Of a DNA stretch of 64,000 bases, positions 34,595 to 48,600 are shown piece by piece. The DNA is from Ehretia macrophylla (Eukaryota > Streptophyta > Magnoliopsida > Boraginales > Ehretiaceae), in contig CM075778.1 in the NCBI GenBank assembly GCA_037974665.1, positions 6,809,001-6,873,000 of the forward strand, written 5' to 3'. Every line of letters starts with the position of its first letter. The first letter of the stretch is position 1. The notes under the pieces were generated by a model. The model worked only from the letters and a program-made list of their open reading frames with translations. It had not been told where the DNA came from and searched no databases. Made by a program: the position numbers and the translations under genes.

Positions 34595-36920
34595 TGTAAA
34601 GCCCCGAACCCAACCCCACGCTATAGGTCAAGTCCGGACTCGTCACTTGGACAGAATCTCCTCTGTACCGTGGACTAAACTGTTACCTGCAAATAATCAC
34701 ATATAGCATTTGAACCACAAGAAACAATACATACAACCTATCTTTCAATACTTTCATAGCCAACCCAAGTTCACAAGGCCATCCGAGCCTTGGAGCAACA
34801 AAATCTACTTATAGCACACAAACAAGCAAGACAATGTTAACTTTAACTATAAGTAGTTGGATACAACTATAACCAAGTTCTACTACCAAGTTATTAACAC
34901 ACAAGCATGCAATAAGAGAAGAAATCTAGAATCCATTATTACATGTCATCTAACTTTATCCAACATACAAGATTACAACTCCCAAGCATATACACAAGAC
35001 CCCAAGGTCTCAAAACACAACAACTAACAACTCCACGCAACTTCACATATGATCAACCTTATCACACAGGAATCAAGGAATCTGATCTACTTGTATTTCT
35101 TCTTCTTCCTCTACTGCTACTAGCTGGGGATTCACCTCAGCTTCTCCTGAAATATGTTTAATGAGAAGTTTGCAACAAAGTTGCCCAGCGAGGGAGGTGA
35201 TGCAACATACCGGGGCGTGCAATATGATATACAATCCCAAAAAGCCATAATAATAACATAAAACAACAAGATCAAATAGTCAAGTAATTAACCATATTTT
35301 AAAAAGATAGGTTCTACTTCAGGTTTTCAATCTCGAACCACGAGCCATGAACTTCACGCAAGTACCGGCAAACCCTTACTCTTCCAGGTTGGGGTACTCC
35401 GGATGTACCCTGATCCTACGACCGTTTCTCTTGAGGTAGGTCCATATGCCTAGCAGGTGAACCACGCCTCTGGGGTAGTGGAGTATACTCAGCGAGAAAG
35501 GGAATAGGCACCATGGTAGTTGAGGGAGCACGGCAAGCCCGACGCTGCCTGTGTTTCTCGACGCTACCATGTCCGAAAAGGTTGCGTAACCCCGAAAACA
35601 AACCACAAGATTCAAAAATAACGAATAACAAGTAAGAGGGTCAACAAAGTAGGCCGCCCTCACATTTAATTGCAATATAAACCAACATATTCACGAGATA
35701 GCTTTATAGTCTCAAAAGAAATAAACAACATAACTTTTCCCACAACCTACTCAAATAGCTCAGTTATACTTTAGGTAATCATAATAGTACATGATAACAC
35801 ATCTACAAGCACTAGATGTATTAAAAATAGTCAAATACTACATTTCCCCTTTCTTTAGCCAAGCTTTTCTTCTCCTATATGCATTTCAAATTTACAAAAC
35901 CACATCATAATCATACCACATTCCTAATTAAGTCAAAAGACACTTATTAAGATCATGAAAACTCATTTTAGAAGCAAAAGCTAGGGAAGGCCCCGAGCGG
36001 GTTTTAACTACAACTACCATATCCAAACCCCAATTTCATGCAACGAAAGTACCAAAAGTGTTTTCATGCCCCAAGGATACCTAATCTAAAGCCCAAAAGT
36101 ACCGGGATTGCTTAACGTGGAAAAACCCCATTTTAAAGTTAATTAATTTTACAATTAAGTTTCGGGTGGTTCAACTTCAAGTGGCCTTCCAACTAGCTTC
36201 ACTAGAGTCTAGAGCACCTATAGGAAGCCTCAATTCGATCTAATTAGCAAGTTTTATCAAACCCTAAGTTCAAGCACTATCCATCATCTCTTTTGTGACA
36301 ATTAAGCTTTCAACCATGGAATCCTCTATTAAGCTTTAAAAGATAGCTCTATAGGCCCTAATGAACTCATAACAAGCATTCATAACAAGTATTATAGCCA
36401 TAATCGACAATTCAAGAATTTCAACATATATGCACAAACTTTAAATGCAATAATAATGCAACTTCCTCACTTGCTAGAGATCTAGGAGGCTTGTGAAGGC
36501 TTGGAGGAGCTTGGAACAAGATGTAGATTGCTAGCCAAGGATCAAACCACCAAGAATTGAAAAAAATCTCCTTCATTTGCTTGCTCAAGGCCGATGGGTA
36601 GGGGGCATTTTGGAAATTATTTACTTTGTTTAGTTGAGTAAATGCATGTATGTGTTGTATAAGGTGTATTTGTATGAGTATGTTATGTTAAATGAAAGTC
36701 TATTACTATTAAATCCTAGTCAAACTAAGGTAAAACTCATTTAATTTCTTACTAGTTGAAATTAGTGTTTTTACATACGTAACACTGTTCAAATGATGCG
36801 GAAAACATTTTCCAAATGCATGCTTCCGAGCTCGAAAGTCCAAAATGACAAGTTCTCAATTCCTTTTATGTGTCATATGACTTACGAAAAATATTAGATC
36901 GCACTCCGTTTGCCAATAGT
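34595..36920 (-). repeat. Chromovirus-type LTR block (probable solo LTR) inside the Athila LTR
   Basis: On minus it ends GGGTTCGGGGCTTTACA, like the other two solo LTRs in the window. It carries CTCGCTGGGCAACTTTGTTG followed by GGAGAAGCTGAGGTGAATCC, the R/U5-like sequence of plant chromovirus LTRs. Athila LTR sequence resumes at about 36921. The right boundary is uncertain, and about 190 bp of host LTR appears missing there. No coding sequence. Confidence 0.6.
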
Positions 36921-38108
36921 TGACTAAGGCTACTTCAAGGTTTTTCAACATCCTGAGTCCGTTTCCGCACTCTGTTTGACCAAATTCAATCTCGATTTGC
37001 TCGTGTCAAGGTCGTTCTACCTTTCTCCTTTAGTGTTCTCCAAAAATCACTCCAAATATTAGCGTTTAACATCATTTTCGTAATTTCTCCTTCAAAACCT
37101 ACATTGCACTAAATTTGTATCAAATATTCAGTTTAAGCTTAGAATAATAGTACGATCGTATATGATTTAATGAGTTAAAATACAAAAAATATGGATTTAT
37201 CAACCTCTTCATACCCATCATTTATTGGCCCTCAAGAAAAGCCATTAAGTACTTCATAAATTCAAAGATATCAAATTTGAATAGTAAATGTATCCATATA
37301 ATTAGATCTTATAAAACACAAGATTAATGGTTAGTCTGTCTTCCAAACAATTTTGCCCCAAGAAGTTGTTTTTGTGTCGAGCATGAGGGAAACACATCTT
37401 AATTACAAAAAATTCTTGAAGCCTTTTTAAGCACTTATAACCCAATCAAAAGGCAAGAAAATTAATCACGCAAGATTTGTCAAATTTAAAATATTTCTTA
37501 CGAATAGTCATATAATGTTAAAAATCAATTACTTTCCAAGTTATGTAATACTCTATTAGTCATATTATATTTTGTAGATAACTCGAATGATGAATGTTGG
37601 TTGATTCCTTGGTTTCTTTGAAGTGTCGTCTTTCATTGATTGCATTGTATTTGGTGAAAGAAGACTTGTCTGGCAGGATTTTGAATTGATAGCTTTTTCA
37701 TAACGAAGGTGCTTAAAAATGGTTAGAGAAAGCACTCGTTATGATTTTTTTTTCTACCTCTATTTTGTTGAATCAACACTTTGAAAATTTAAGTGATGTT
37801 ACACAAGTCATCTAAAATATGTATTTTTTCATTTTTTTTAACATATATACATTTTTAACATCTTTTTTTTTTAGGGTATCAACCTGAAAAAATCAGTGAA
37901 ATTTTAATAAAACATAACATCTCACATTGAAAATACTTTAATCTAACTCTTCTTTTGATAATTAATCAAAAACCTCTAATTAAATCAAGTGACACTGTAG
38001 GGATAAAATAACAATTAAGAAGGTTTCAAAAGTAAAAATCCCTAGATACAAACTCAACTCTAGTGGTTAATTATTTTTCCATTTCATCCTCACAATTAAT
38101 TCAAGTGT

Positions 38109-40493
38109 TGTGAGACCCCATATTTTGCTTTATCTCGATTTACGTGTTTCACCTCGTTTTACGTGAATTGACCTGTTTATGTGCTATATGATTTAGAATG
38201 TGTTAAAAATGTGATTAATACTCCTAATACAAGCTAAGTGTGCATTCATGAAATTTTCATAAAAAACGGAATCAGAAATTTTATCGTTGCTTTTAGTGAA
38301 TATTATTTTGAACACCTGTCCGCTAAAATTTTTATAGGGGTGTTTTAAACATTTTAAAACCTAGTCCTCGGGTATTAATAGACCCGTATTTGATTAAAAC
38401 GGATTTGGAATCAGTTTTGAAATTTTAAAGATTTTTACACTCTTTTTTACAAGAAAACGAGTTTTAAGTCAACTCGGGTGAAACTATTTTAATGTAAAAC
38501 TCCTTGTCACCTAAAATATATTGTCTAGAATTAATTTAGTTGTCAATTTAATAGTTGAGCAAGAAATAGTCAAGAAATGAATTAAAAGACTACAAATAGA
38601 ATTAAAAGACTAAAAGAACTAATTTGACTTTCTTTAAAATTGATTGACTTCTACTTATATGCATCAACACCTACTAACAAAGCACAAACACACCCTCAAA
38701 AACACACACAAGGCCGAGAGGTTCAAGAGAGAAAAAAAAGGAATTTCAAAGGTTTTCAAAGCAAATTTTCATAGAAAAAGCTAGTTTTTGTCCGTAGTTT
38801 TTCGTGCCGAGTTGGATTCCGCTTGTTGGGCACGCATTACACGCATATCTAGGATTATTTCGCATCAAAAGTAAGATAAAAATTCTAGATCTCAAAAGTC
38901 TTTTTTTTATGTTTTTGCTTATAATTGTATTTTGAATCGTTAGAATGTTAATTTGAAGTTATATTATTGCTCAATGCATGCTAAGGATCGATTATATGTA
39001 TTCTTGTGAGATTTGAACCGTTGTATCATAAATTTTTATTTTCGGGTATTTAAAGTTGATAGATTGGCCATTTGTTGATTATTTTGAGTTGTAGTGGTTG
39101 GAATCGATTGCCGTCGATTTCCAAAAGTTTGTTAATTACGTGGTAGCGTTGTTATAATGCCGAATTTTTGATTGCGATGTTTGTGTGAAAATCCAGAAAT
39201 TTCACCCTAGGTGCATTGAGGTTTTAGGGTTGTTGGGCTTGATTTTGATGTGTCTTGGTTGGTTTTCGAGAAGGATAATGTAGTAGATTGAATGGGTAAG
39301 TAATAGAAACTGATTTGAAGTTGTTTGGATTAGTAGAATGTAAGATATGATTATTTGAAGTTTAGGTTGTCATTATTTAAAATGGTGAATTTTGCCTTTA
39401 GTTGATTGGGTGTGATTTGAGTGATTGAATTATGAGTTGTTAATGGTTAGATTAGGGTTTGATTGTGTGTTTAATGGATGTTAAATTGGATGGCCTACTT
39501 TGTCATCTAACTTAGTTGTTTATTGTTTAATTGATTACTTGATGTTAATTGATGATTATTTATTGATTATTGATGAACCGGGAGATAGTCAACGGAAAAG
39601 GTTGTCCTCCTGTGATATGATGTTTATTATTATTGCTGAGTCTTGGTATGTGTGTGCCACCTCTCGGGCAGCGTCGGACTATCGGGTTGATAACGGCATG
39701 ACTACCAGAGACTACCCCCAGCTCGCATGACGGAGGTGTCATGGAGGGAGGGGCTAGTGAGGTACTTCGGGTGCGTGAGTAATGGGGAGTTATAAGAAGA
39801 ATGGTTGAGATCGTGATGGCGTTTGGAGCTACACCAACTAGAGTATCCTTTATTGATTGGTCATTATAGTTATATGATTATATTGTTATTGATGTTTTAT
39901 TATGTGTTTACTGCTCAAATGATCATTTTCAAGGAGTATAGTAAATCCTGTCAGAGATCTATCGGATCCTCACTGAGCTTGTTTTATATAAGTTCACTCT
40001 CTATTATTGCAAGCTTACAGGTGTCCTTGAGCAAGATTTCGGGTACGTGCCTCCAGAAGAGGAAAATGTGCCTTACGTGGATGAGTCTTATGTGCAGGAG
40101 TCTTTGCCATGAGATTGTTTATAGTTATTGTAATATAATGTATTGTAAAACCTACCTTAGTATGAAGATATATGTATGTTGACTTAGTAGTCTTTCTTTT
40201 GACTATGGTTGGGTTGCTAAGTTAGCTTATAATCTATTTTGAAATGTATGTTAAAGTTAAGGTATTATGTTGGAACGGAGGCATATAACTAAGAATGATT
40301 ATTGTATAATATGGTTATGTTGTATATTGTTAATGGTATTGAGGAGTTGATTGTTGAATGGTTGTGGAGTTTGGTTGTGTGATGTTTCTGAGAGGTTGGT
40401 TTAGAGCCTCGGTGTCTTAATTACTGTCGTTATACTACCAAAATTCTGTTGCGTCCTGACTGATTGTAGGTGGGGTCGAGTTGGGGCGTGACA
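38109..40493 (+). repeat. Chromovirus-type solo LTR, 2385 bp, with perfect 5-bp target duplication
   Basis: It starts TGTGAGACCCCATATTTTGC and ends GGTCGAGTTGGGGCGTGACA, with AGTGT on both sides (38104-38108 and 40494-40498). It contains CTCACTGAGCTTGTTTTATA and a following GATTTCGGGTACGTGCC region typical of the R/U5 part of plant chromovirus LTRs. No gag-pol lies inside, so it is a solo LTR left by LTR-LTR recombination. Confidence 0.88.
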
Positions 40494-41368
40494 AGTGTTT
40501 TATCAAAATCCAATATATTTTAACAATTAACTACTCAAATTTAATTATCATAAATAAATGAAGCATAAAATGAAAATTCAATTTTTAAAAAAAAAAATTG
40601 AAAATTTTTAGCAGGTGGTATCGAATATTTTCTCCTTCTCAAACCCAAACCTTATATTGCCTTCAATGTAAGAAAATAACACAATGCATTGAAAATTAAA
40701 AAAATAGATACAACCTGATAAAAATTCCAAGTATTGGTACTCGATTGATTTTGAAAGAGATTCATCATTCATAGCTTCAAACACCAACATATTGTGAGGA
40801 TAAAATAGAATAAAAACTATATACAACAAACTCATTGTTTTCTTTTTTTTATAAAAAAAATGTAAAACTCAATTATATACAATTGGATTTTCGCAAGATC
40901 TATTTTTTTAAAATTTTTTTGACTTTTTATATTTTTTTTTGACAAAATTAACGAAAATAAAGTAACAAAGATCAAACTCATCATCATCTTTAACCTCAAC
41001 ATTTTTTTGTATTTTCCTTTTCTTTTCTTTTTTTGAATTTTCTATAAAATAAAAAAAAATCTTATCTTCTTCCAAACACCTCCATCATCATTTTTCATAA
41101 CCTTTACAAATACTCTATATTTCTTTCATGGTTACCATTAATCCGAGCAACATACTAAAACTTTTTTTTAGTTTCAAGATCTACTCAAAATTTATAAACA
41201 CATACCCTTAAGTACAAATCGTTGCATAAAACAAACACTAATCTAGTATAGAGAAAATAAAGACTAATATAACTAGTTTTTTATTTCAAGGTAATGAAAA
41301 ACAACAACAGAAACATTCATAGATAGTAAAAATTATAACAACAAAATTAAACATCACAAAATAACTTA

Positions 41369-41524
41369 TTACACAAACTCATAAACTAAAAATATTTTTT
41401 TTTCATATTGGTTTTCTCTTTGGAGTCGTTCCATCCTAATCACAAGGTAGATGAGGCAAACGTAAATGAAAAATGCAAAGCCAAAGAGGAGCATGATTAA
41501 CGGTATTGCAACGAAATAATCCAT
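41369..41524 (-). CDS. Unrecognised 51-residue ORF with one strong membrane segment, inside the Athila 3' region
   Basis: The minus-strand frame starts MDYFVAIPLIMLLFGFAFFI, continues YVCLIYLVIRMERLQRENQY and ends in a short tail. It has a 27-residue hydrophobic helix followed by a basic, polar C-terminus. The leader before the ATG is CT-rich (TTTCTCTCACAAAATC, then CTCTCCCTCACTC), like a plant 5' UTR. It lies where other Athila elements carry an env-like gene but is far too short for one. It could be a captured host fragment, an env remnant or chance. I recognise no family. Confidence 0.3.
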   Translation of the reverse strand: MDYFVAIPLIMLLFGFAFFIYVCLIYLVIRMERLQRENQYEKKIFLVYEFV

Positions 41525-42296
41525 TTTGAGTTGAAAATTGAGTGAGGGAGAGAAAAAAATGTGATGATTTTGTGAGAGAAATGTGGGTATGTGGTGGTGA
41601 AGAGAAGAAGAGAATGAGGGACTGAAGGGGTAAAGTTAGGTTTTTAAAACCTTTTTGGCTGCCCTTCTTTTGTTTTTTGTTTTTTTTTTAAGATGAAAAC
41701 ATCACAAACCAAAAAATGCATAAATTATACTCGATTTTTTTTCAATTTTTTTTTTTGAAAAAATAATTTAACTACCCAGACTATTTAAACTCTTTTCTAG
41801 GGTTCAAGAGTTGAATGAAAACTATTTTGAGGACTAGCACTTCTAGAGGTTTCTGTGCTTACGACATCTAGTGCTTTCCTTCGGCACATGAGAGGCCACA
41901 GCTAATTCCACAGGGTCAAGGGTATTACAGTGGGGTTTTACGTTGCAGACGTTACGTCTAGTTTATACTCACATTCCCAACTACCTTATCAAGTAACACC
42001 CAACAAACCCAAACTATATTAAGTTGGTGGAGTGGCACACACTATAGACAGAGTTACACAATCAAGCCAACTGCACACAAAAACGTATAGTGACCACTAG
42101 TAACATGACAATTGTACCCCTATGACTGTTTCACAGAGTTAAAAACCCAAACCACATTAAGTTGGAGAAAGATTCACAAAGTAAATGTAAATGACAAAAA
42201 TTAAATTAAAACATTGAAAAGAATACTAGGTTGCCTCCTAATAGCTCTAAGTTTAACGTCTTAAGCCAGACTGAATCAGGAGAAAATTTCATTTTG

Positions 42297-45018
42297 CTAG
42301 ATTTGGGCTAGAAAGTTCAATCGATTCTTCACCCCAATTTTGCAGTTTAATGCTGATTTTAACCTTTGTCCATTCACAAACAGAGTTTTTCCTTCTTTTT
42401 GATCTATTATCTTAACAATTTCGGAAGGAAAAACTTGTTCAACTTTAAATGGTCCATCCCGTCTAGACCTCAATTTTCCTGGGAACAATCGCAACTTAGA
42501 ATTAAACAACTATACTTCTTGTCCAAGAACAAAAGACTTTCGGACAATCATTTTGTCATGAATTCTCTTCATCTTTTCTTTGTAGAGTTTGGCATTTTCA
42601 TATGCTTCTAAGCGCATTTCCTCAAGTTCATTGAGTTGGAGTAACCTATTTTCACTAGCTTTATGCAAATCAAAATTCACATTCTTAATTGCCCAATAAG
42701 CTCTATGTTCCAACTCAACAGATAAATGACATGGTTTTCCAAAAACTAGGCGAAAAGGAGACATTTCTATGGGGGTCTTATATGTTGTTCTATAAGCCCA
42801 AAGTGCATTGGTCAGACGATTAGACCAATCCTTCCTATCAGGTCTGACTGTCTTTTCAAGAATTGATTTAATCTCCCGATTTGAAACCTCAACTTGTCCA
42901 CTAGTTTGTGGGTGATAAGGAGTATCAACCTTATGAGTGACTGAGTATTTCCTCAACAATGTTTCAAAAGCTCGATGGATGAAATGACTTCCACCATCAC
43001 TAATGATAGCCTTCGGAATGCCAAACCTACAAAAAATATTTTCCTTCAAGAATTGAAAAACCACTTTGTGATCATTGGTTCGTGTTGCTATTGCTTCTAC
43101 CCACTTTGATACGTAATCGACACCAACTAAAATGTATTGAAAACCAAAATAAGGGGGAAAATGACCCATGAAGTCTATACTCCAAACATCAAAAAGTTCA
43201 CAAATTAAAATGGGATTCAAGGGTATCATGTCCCTTTTTCCTATGTTACCTGTCCTTTGGCATCTTTCATATGCTTTGCAGAATTCATGTGCATCTTTGA
43301 ATAATGTGGGCCAAAAAAAATCCAGATTGTAAATTTTTTGTTGTTGTTCTTCGTCCTCCGAAATGTCTACCACATTCTTGAGAATGACAAAATAAAAAAA
43401 TGCTTTCTTGTTCATGTTCGGGTACACACCTGCAAATAATTTGATCAGAACAAATACATAACAAATTGGGGTCTTCCCAAAAATAGTATTTTGATTGGGA
43501 AAAGAATCGATCCTTCTCTGCATTAGTCCACTCCATAGGTATTTTTCCTATAGCAAGGTAATTAATAATATGATCATACCATGGAGTTTTGGTGTGAGAC
43601 ACTGCAAAGAGTTGTTCATCAGGAAAAGTATCATTCACAAGAATTTTAACTTTTGGATTTTCAAGCACAATACGCGACAAATGATCAGCAACCACACTTT
43701 CCCTACCTTTTTTGTCTTTGTTTGTCAAATCAAACTCTTGGATTAACAACAACCATCTAATGGGTCTTGGTTTGACATCTTTCTTCTCCATAAGATATTT
43801 CAGTACTGAATGATCAGAGAAAATAATAACCTTTGACCCTAAGAGGTAAGATCGAAATGTTTCCAATGCAAATACTACAACAAGCAATTCTTTTTTAGTC
43901 GTAGTGTAATTTCTTTGTGCATCATTTAAGATACGACTTGCGTAATAAATCACATAAGGGACTCGATCCTTACATTGACCTAGAACGACTCCTATGGCGT
44001 AGTCAGATGCATCACACATGATTTCAAAGATCAGAGAGTAATCTGGTGGTTGAATTACATGAGCAGTTGATAGTGCAGACTTTAGTGTTTTAAAAGCAGT
44101 CATGTAGTTGTCATCAAATTGAAAAGGAGTATCTTGTGCTAAAAGGTTCGATAAAGGTATAACAATTTTGCTAAAGTTCTTTATGAAACGATGATAAAAT
44201 CCCGCATGTCTAAGGAAAGATCTCACCTGTTTGACAATGGTAGGTGGATACAAATTGGTGATGATGTCAATCTTGGCTTTGTCAACCCGTACTCCTTCCT
44301 TGGATACGATATGTCCAAGAACAATCTCTTCTTGTACCATGAAATGACTTTTCTCCCAACTAAGAACGAGGTTAGATTCTCGACACCTATTCAACACTGG
44401 AGATAAATGAGCTAAATATGATTCAAATGTAGAACCAAAAACAGAAAAATCATCCATGAAAACTTCAAGAAATTCATCCATCATATCTAAAAAGATAGAT
44501 ATCATGCAACGCTAAAAAGTAGCAGGTGCATTGCAAAGGCCAAAGGGCATTCTTTTGTAAGTAAATGTGCCAAACGGACAAGTGAAAGTGGTTTTTTCTT
44601 GATCCTCAGGATCCACATGGACTTGGTTATATCCCGAGTATCCATCGAGAAAACAAAAGTAACCTTATCCTGCCAACCTATCTAAAATTTGATCAATGAA
44701 GGGTAAAGGAAAATGATCTTTTCTGGTCATGGAATTGAGCTTTCTATTATCAATACACACACGCCAACCCATAGTAGTGCGATTTGGAAATAACTCGCCT
44801 TGAGCATTTGGCACTACAGTTATACCAGATTCTTTTAGTACTACCTGCACAAGATTGACCCAGTTACTATAAAAAATAGGATAAATAATACCTGCATCCA
44901 ACAACTTTACTATTTCCTTCTTTACAATTTCCCTCATATTCGGGTTCAACTTACGCTGTATCTCTCTAGTAGGTTTGGCTCCATCTTTCAGATGAATTTT
45001 ATGCATACAAAAAGATGG
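42297..45018 (-). pseudogene. Athila-type gypsy pol: RT, RNase H, integrase (broken)
   Basis: On minus, RT begins near 45006 ([45 protein letters not shown]). RNase H follows ([22 protein letters not shown]), then the integrase zinc finger region and core ([27 protein letters not shown]). The end resembles the GPFKV-type integrase C-terminus near 42440. Breaks: TAA at 44665-44667 and TAG at 44512-44514 (both at family Gln positions), an extra T in a T8 run at about 43313-43320 that shifts frame, and TAG at 42507-42509. The domain sequence and tRNA-Asp primer site place it with Athila. The gag-protease part continues beyond the copia insertion at 51411. Confidence 0.9.
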
Positions 45019-45692
45019 GTCTATTGTTGGTATATGTCAATGCCCACCTTATAATAAGTATCGTTAATTATATGGTAACATAAATTAATGATTCTGACTT
45101 ATACGTCGATGAGGTCAAAAGAGATCGTGATGGCTATAAGAAAGAAGTTCAGGAATTTGGAGTTACCTAAGATGATGTCGGGATGATGCAATGGCTAAAG
45201 TCAGCAAATTTGACCAAAGGAAGATTCCTATAAGTTGACTTGGATGCTAGCCACCCATGTGATAAATATGGGTGGTCAGTACTTTGAACATGGTTGGTAA
45301 AGCCAACCAAGATGGAAATATTTGATAGGAAAGTCTCCTATGGCGGGCTAGCTGAATTCTATAATCTCCTATGGCGGGCTAGCTAAATTCTATAAATATC
45401 CATGCATTAGTTCATCAAATTCATCCACAACACAACTCCAAACACAATCCTAAGTTATTCTTTCTTTATTGTATTCTTCTTGTAAGTCCAGAAGCCATTG
45501 AAGCTCTAATATTGAGAGCGCACGGTGGGACAATTATCTTGTAAGTGTTATATTGAATTGTTATAACGAGTAGTGTTGTCTTTCTACTTAATTATTGTTA
45601 AGACGTTTCTGGAAAATTGGTTTTATTCTTACATAGTATCAAGAGCTTAAGGGGCTCTTAACAACAATCTTGTCTAGTAAAATTCAACAACT

Positions 45693-48600
45693 ATGACTAC
45701 TCAAGGTGTTAGTTCTTCTTCTATCAATTCTAGTTCCGGTTTAGTACTGACAATTCGTATCCGTCCCCCTACCTTCTCAGAAGGAAAGCTTGATGGCACG
45801 AACTATCTTTTGTAGAAGTTAAAAATCACTACAGTTCTGGACTCTTACGAACTCCTTGATACAGTGTTAGGCACAGATGCAGAACTAGTTGCAGTTCGTG
45901 CTAAAGATGACACAAAAAAGGTCACACCTCCAGATCCTCAGCTTATCAAAGAATGGAGGAGACGAAATGCTAAAACAAGGAATCAGACTCGCATTCAGAA
46001 CTTGGAGAATCAGTTAGCTGTTGAGAGATTAAGTGAAGATGAAGCAGTTGAGTCATTTATCAGTAGGATGAAAAACCTACGTGATCAAATGGCTGCAGTT
46101 GGTATTGCCAAATCAACCGAGGAACTAGCTCGAAGGTGCATTAGAGTGTTGCCTCCAAAATTTGACGGCCTTGTGACAGTACTCAATATATAAGTTCGCA
46201 TTCCTCATTTAATGTTTGAAGAATTCACTACCATGTTGATGGAGGAAGAGATGAGGCTAAAAAGCAGTAAAAATCAACTTGAGTCTACCTTTGTGGCCAA
46301 AGCGAGGAGTTGCCAAGAAGAAAATAAGAAAGGAAAGAAGAAGTCGTTCTTTGGATCGTGCTACTACTGCAATAAGAAAGGCCATGCTGTCAAAGATTGC
46401 AGGAAACGAATCCATGACGAGAAGAATGGAACTGTAAAGCCAAATTGGAGAAATAAAGAATCTGCCAATACGGTTGAAATAGAAGTGCATCTATTTACTA
46501 TAACAGATGTATCGGAGGAAACATGTACTAATGCACATATACATCAAACAAGTGCATGGGTGTTAGATAGTGGAGCTTCCCAACACATGACCAGCAAGAA
46601 GGAGTTATATGACTCCAAAAAAACCTCTACAAGAACAAATAAATGTTGTCGTTGGGAATAATGGTAGGTGTCCCGTTGAGGGCACTGGAACCATCTCGCT
46701 CATGTCTAAAGATAGAAGAAGCAAGAAGCTGTCCAACGTACTCTTTGTACCCCAGATCACCAGAAATTTGCTATCTGTAGCTGCTATTACAGATAATGAT
46801 CTAGAAGTGCGGTTCAAGAAGATGGAAGCTTTGATTATTGTCAAGGATCAAAATATAGTAAGTAAAGGTATTCGCAAAAATAACCTTTACGAAATCAGCT
46901 CTCTTTCTGCCGTCGTGGATGCCAAAACAAGTCAACTTTGGCATGAAAGGTTCGGACACATTTTCTATCTTGTGTTAAAGGAAATGCAAAAGAAGAAGAT
47001 GGTGGCTGACTTGCCTTCGATTGAAGAAGTTGAAGGACTATGTGAAGCTTGTATGCTGGGCAAGCAACATAGACAATCATTTCCCAAAGAGAGTTGTAAC
47101 CGATCAAAGGCTCCTCTAGAGTTGGTACATGCTGACCTCTGCGGAAAAATGACTACCACGGCGTTGGGATGATCTTCCTACTTTATGATGTTAGTCGACG
47201 ATTATAGTAGGAAGATGTGGGTGTACTTCCTTCGGGACAAGGCTGATGCTCTTGAAAAATTTAAAGTGTGGCACAAACTTGTGACAAATGATAACACAAC
47301 TCAGTTAGAGAAACTTCGTACCGATCGTGGGGGGGGAATTCTGTTCTACAGAGTTCACCAACTATTGCAACAAGCTTGGGATTAAGCACCAACTGACTGC
47401 TCCATACACACCACAACAAAATAGAGTTGTGGAATGAAGAAATCGAACAATTGTAAAAATGGCTCGATGCATGTTGAAATGTGCTAGCCTACCTGACATA
47501 TTCTGGGCTAAAGCAGTTGTCACGCCCCAAAATTTAACAAGGTAAACCCAGGGCGGAACCGCCGCGCGCCTAGAAAGACAAGTCCTCCTAAGCCCGCAAG
47601 GCTCAAATCTCTCAATAAAACGAGCTATAAATCCATTAACAAATAAATAATCCAGAGCTTCTATAGTCCCAAAAAATAAGAATTATAACTTTAATTACAA
47701 AAGAATTCTCCAAAAATAATAATAATCATAATTCTCAACAAATCCACTCGAATCTTTAGCTCTGGTCAAGTGATTTCTAGCCCGGTAAACCCCGATCTAA
47801 CTTTGTTGTTTGCAAAGAGAAAATGAAATGAATGAGCGAAACAATGCTCAGTAAGTAGATTTACACCGAAGAAAGCGAAGGTTCAGAGATCAATAAAATA
47901 TCCAAATAATCACAAAATAATATCAGGCACTACGGAACACTATAACAAGCCGTGGCTACTTTACAGTAGCACGGTCACACATACATATTCAAAATTCATA
48001 ATAGTCGATAACAATATTCGACAACAAGCAAAGACGACTAATTAACTCCCAGTCGTATAGGATTCGATACACAGCTTGTATAGTTCGTAGGACCTGAATC
48101 AAAAACTCAAATTTGATTTACCAGAAGGATCGATACAGATAACTGAACAAGAATCACAAACGAATAACAGAATAACGAATTGAACAATATTTGCAGAACA
48201 ACAAATGGGGTAAATCAAAAGAAAAGGTAAACTACTTACAAAAATTAACCAAAAGCTTTCAAGGCTAACGTCACCAATTCCAAAAATTATAGAAGTCGAT
48301 TTCTCAAATCTTGCAGATTGAATGATTTCATTAATTTGCTCTTATGCCAATCTCTCACGTTGGCTATGTCATTTCTAAGAGAACTAATGAATATTCTAAT
48401 GGCTAACCAACAATATTTTAGTCTATTGGAATCTCCATTAAGAATTTTTAAAAGCCAAAGTTACGTCATGACTTGACAAAAATTAATTTTTATCACCACC
48501 AAAACTTACTTTAACTAAATGGAATTTCCACTACTTAAAGTATCATCCATGTATATCTACAAAAAAAATCCTATCATGTGCCTTGATTATTATGAACCAG

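Larger units (their letters stand above)
33205..37202 (-). repeat. 3' LTR of the Athila-type gypsy element (minus strand), with nested inserts
   Basis: On minus the LTR begins TGATAAATCC just after a GAAGAGGT polypurine tract and ends CGATGCGATCA. Without the MITE (33462-33818) and the LTR-like block (34595-36920) it is about 1.3 kb. Matching LTR sequence recurs in pieces at 54274-57924. Possible 5-bp duplications at the outer flanks are GTGCT (33200-33204) and GTGTC (57925-57929), which do not match well. Confidence 0.8.
37203..42296 (-). other. Non-coding 3' region of the Athila element, between integrase and 3' LTR
   Basis: In Athila-type elements a long region, sometimes with an env-like ORF, lies between integrase and the 3' LTR. 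Here about 2.7 kb of it remains around a solo LTR (38109-40493). 37203-37560 has an inverted counterpart at 56064-56421, and it starts next to the polypurine tract. No env-like ORF is seen, only a 51-codon frame at 41369-41524. Confidence 0.65.

Noticed and set aside
34943..35675. Frames of 66-99 codons inside the LTR-like block
   Set aside because: No gag, pol or host domain; sequence matches the non-coding layout of chromovirus LTRs.
38109..40493. Small frames (39500-40182) as possible genes
   Set aside because: They lie in a well-bounded solo LTR with a perfect AGTGT duplication and have no recognisable domains.
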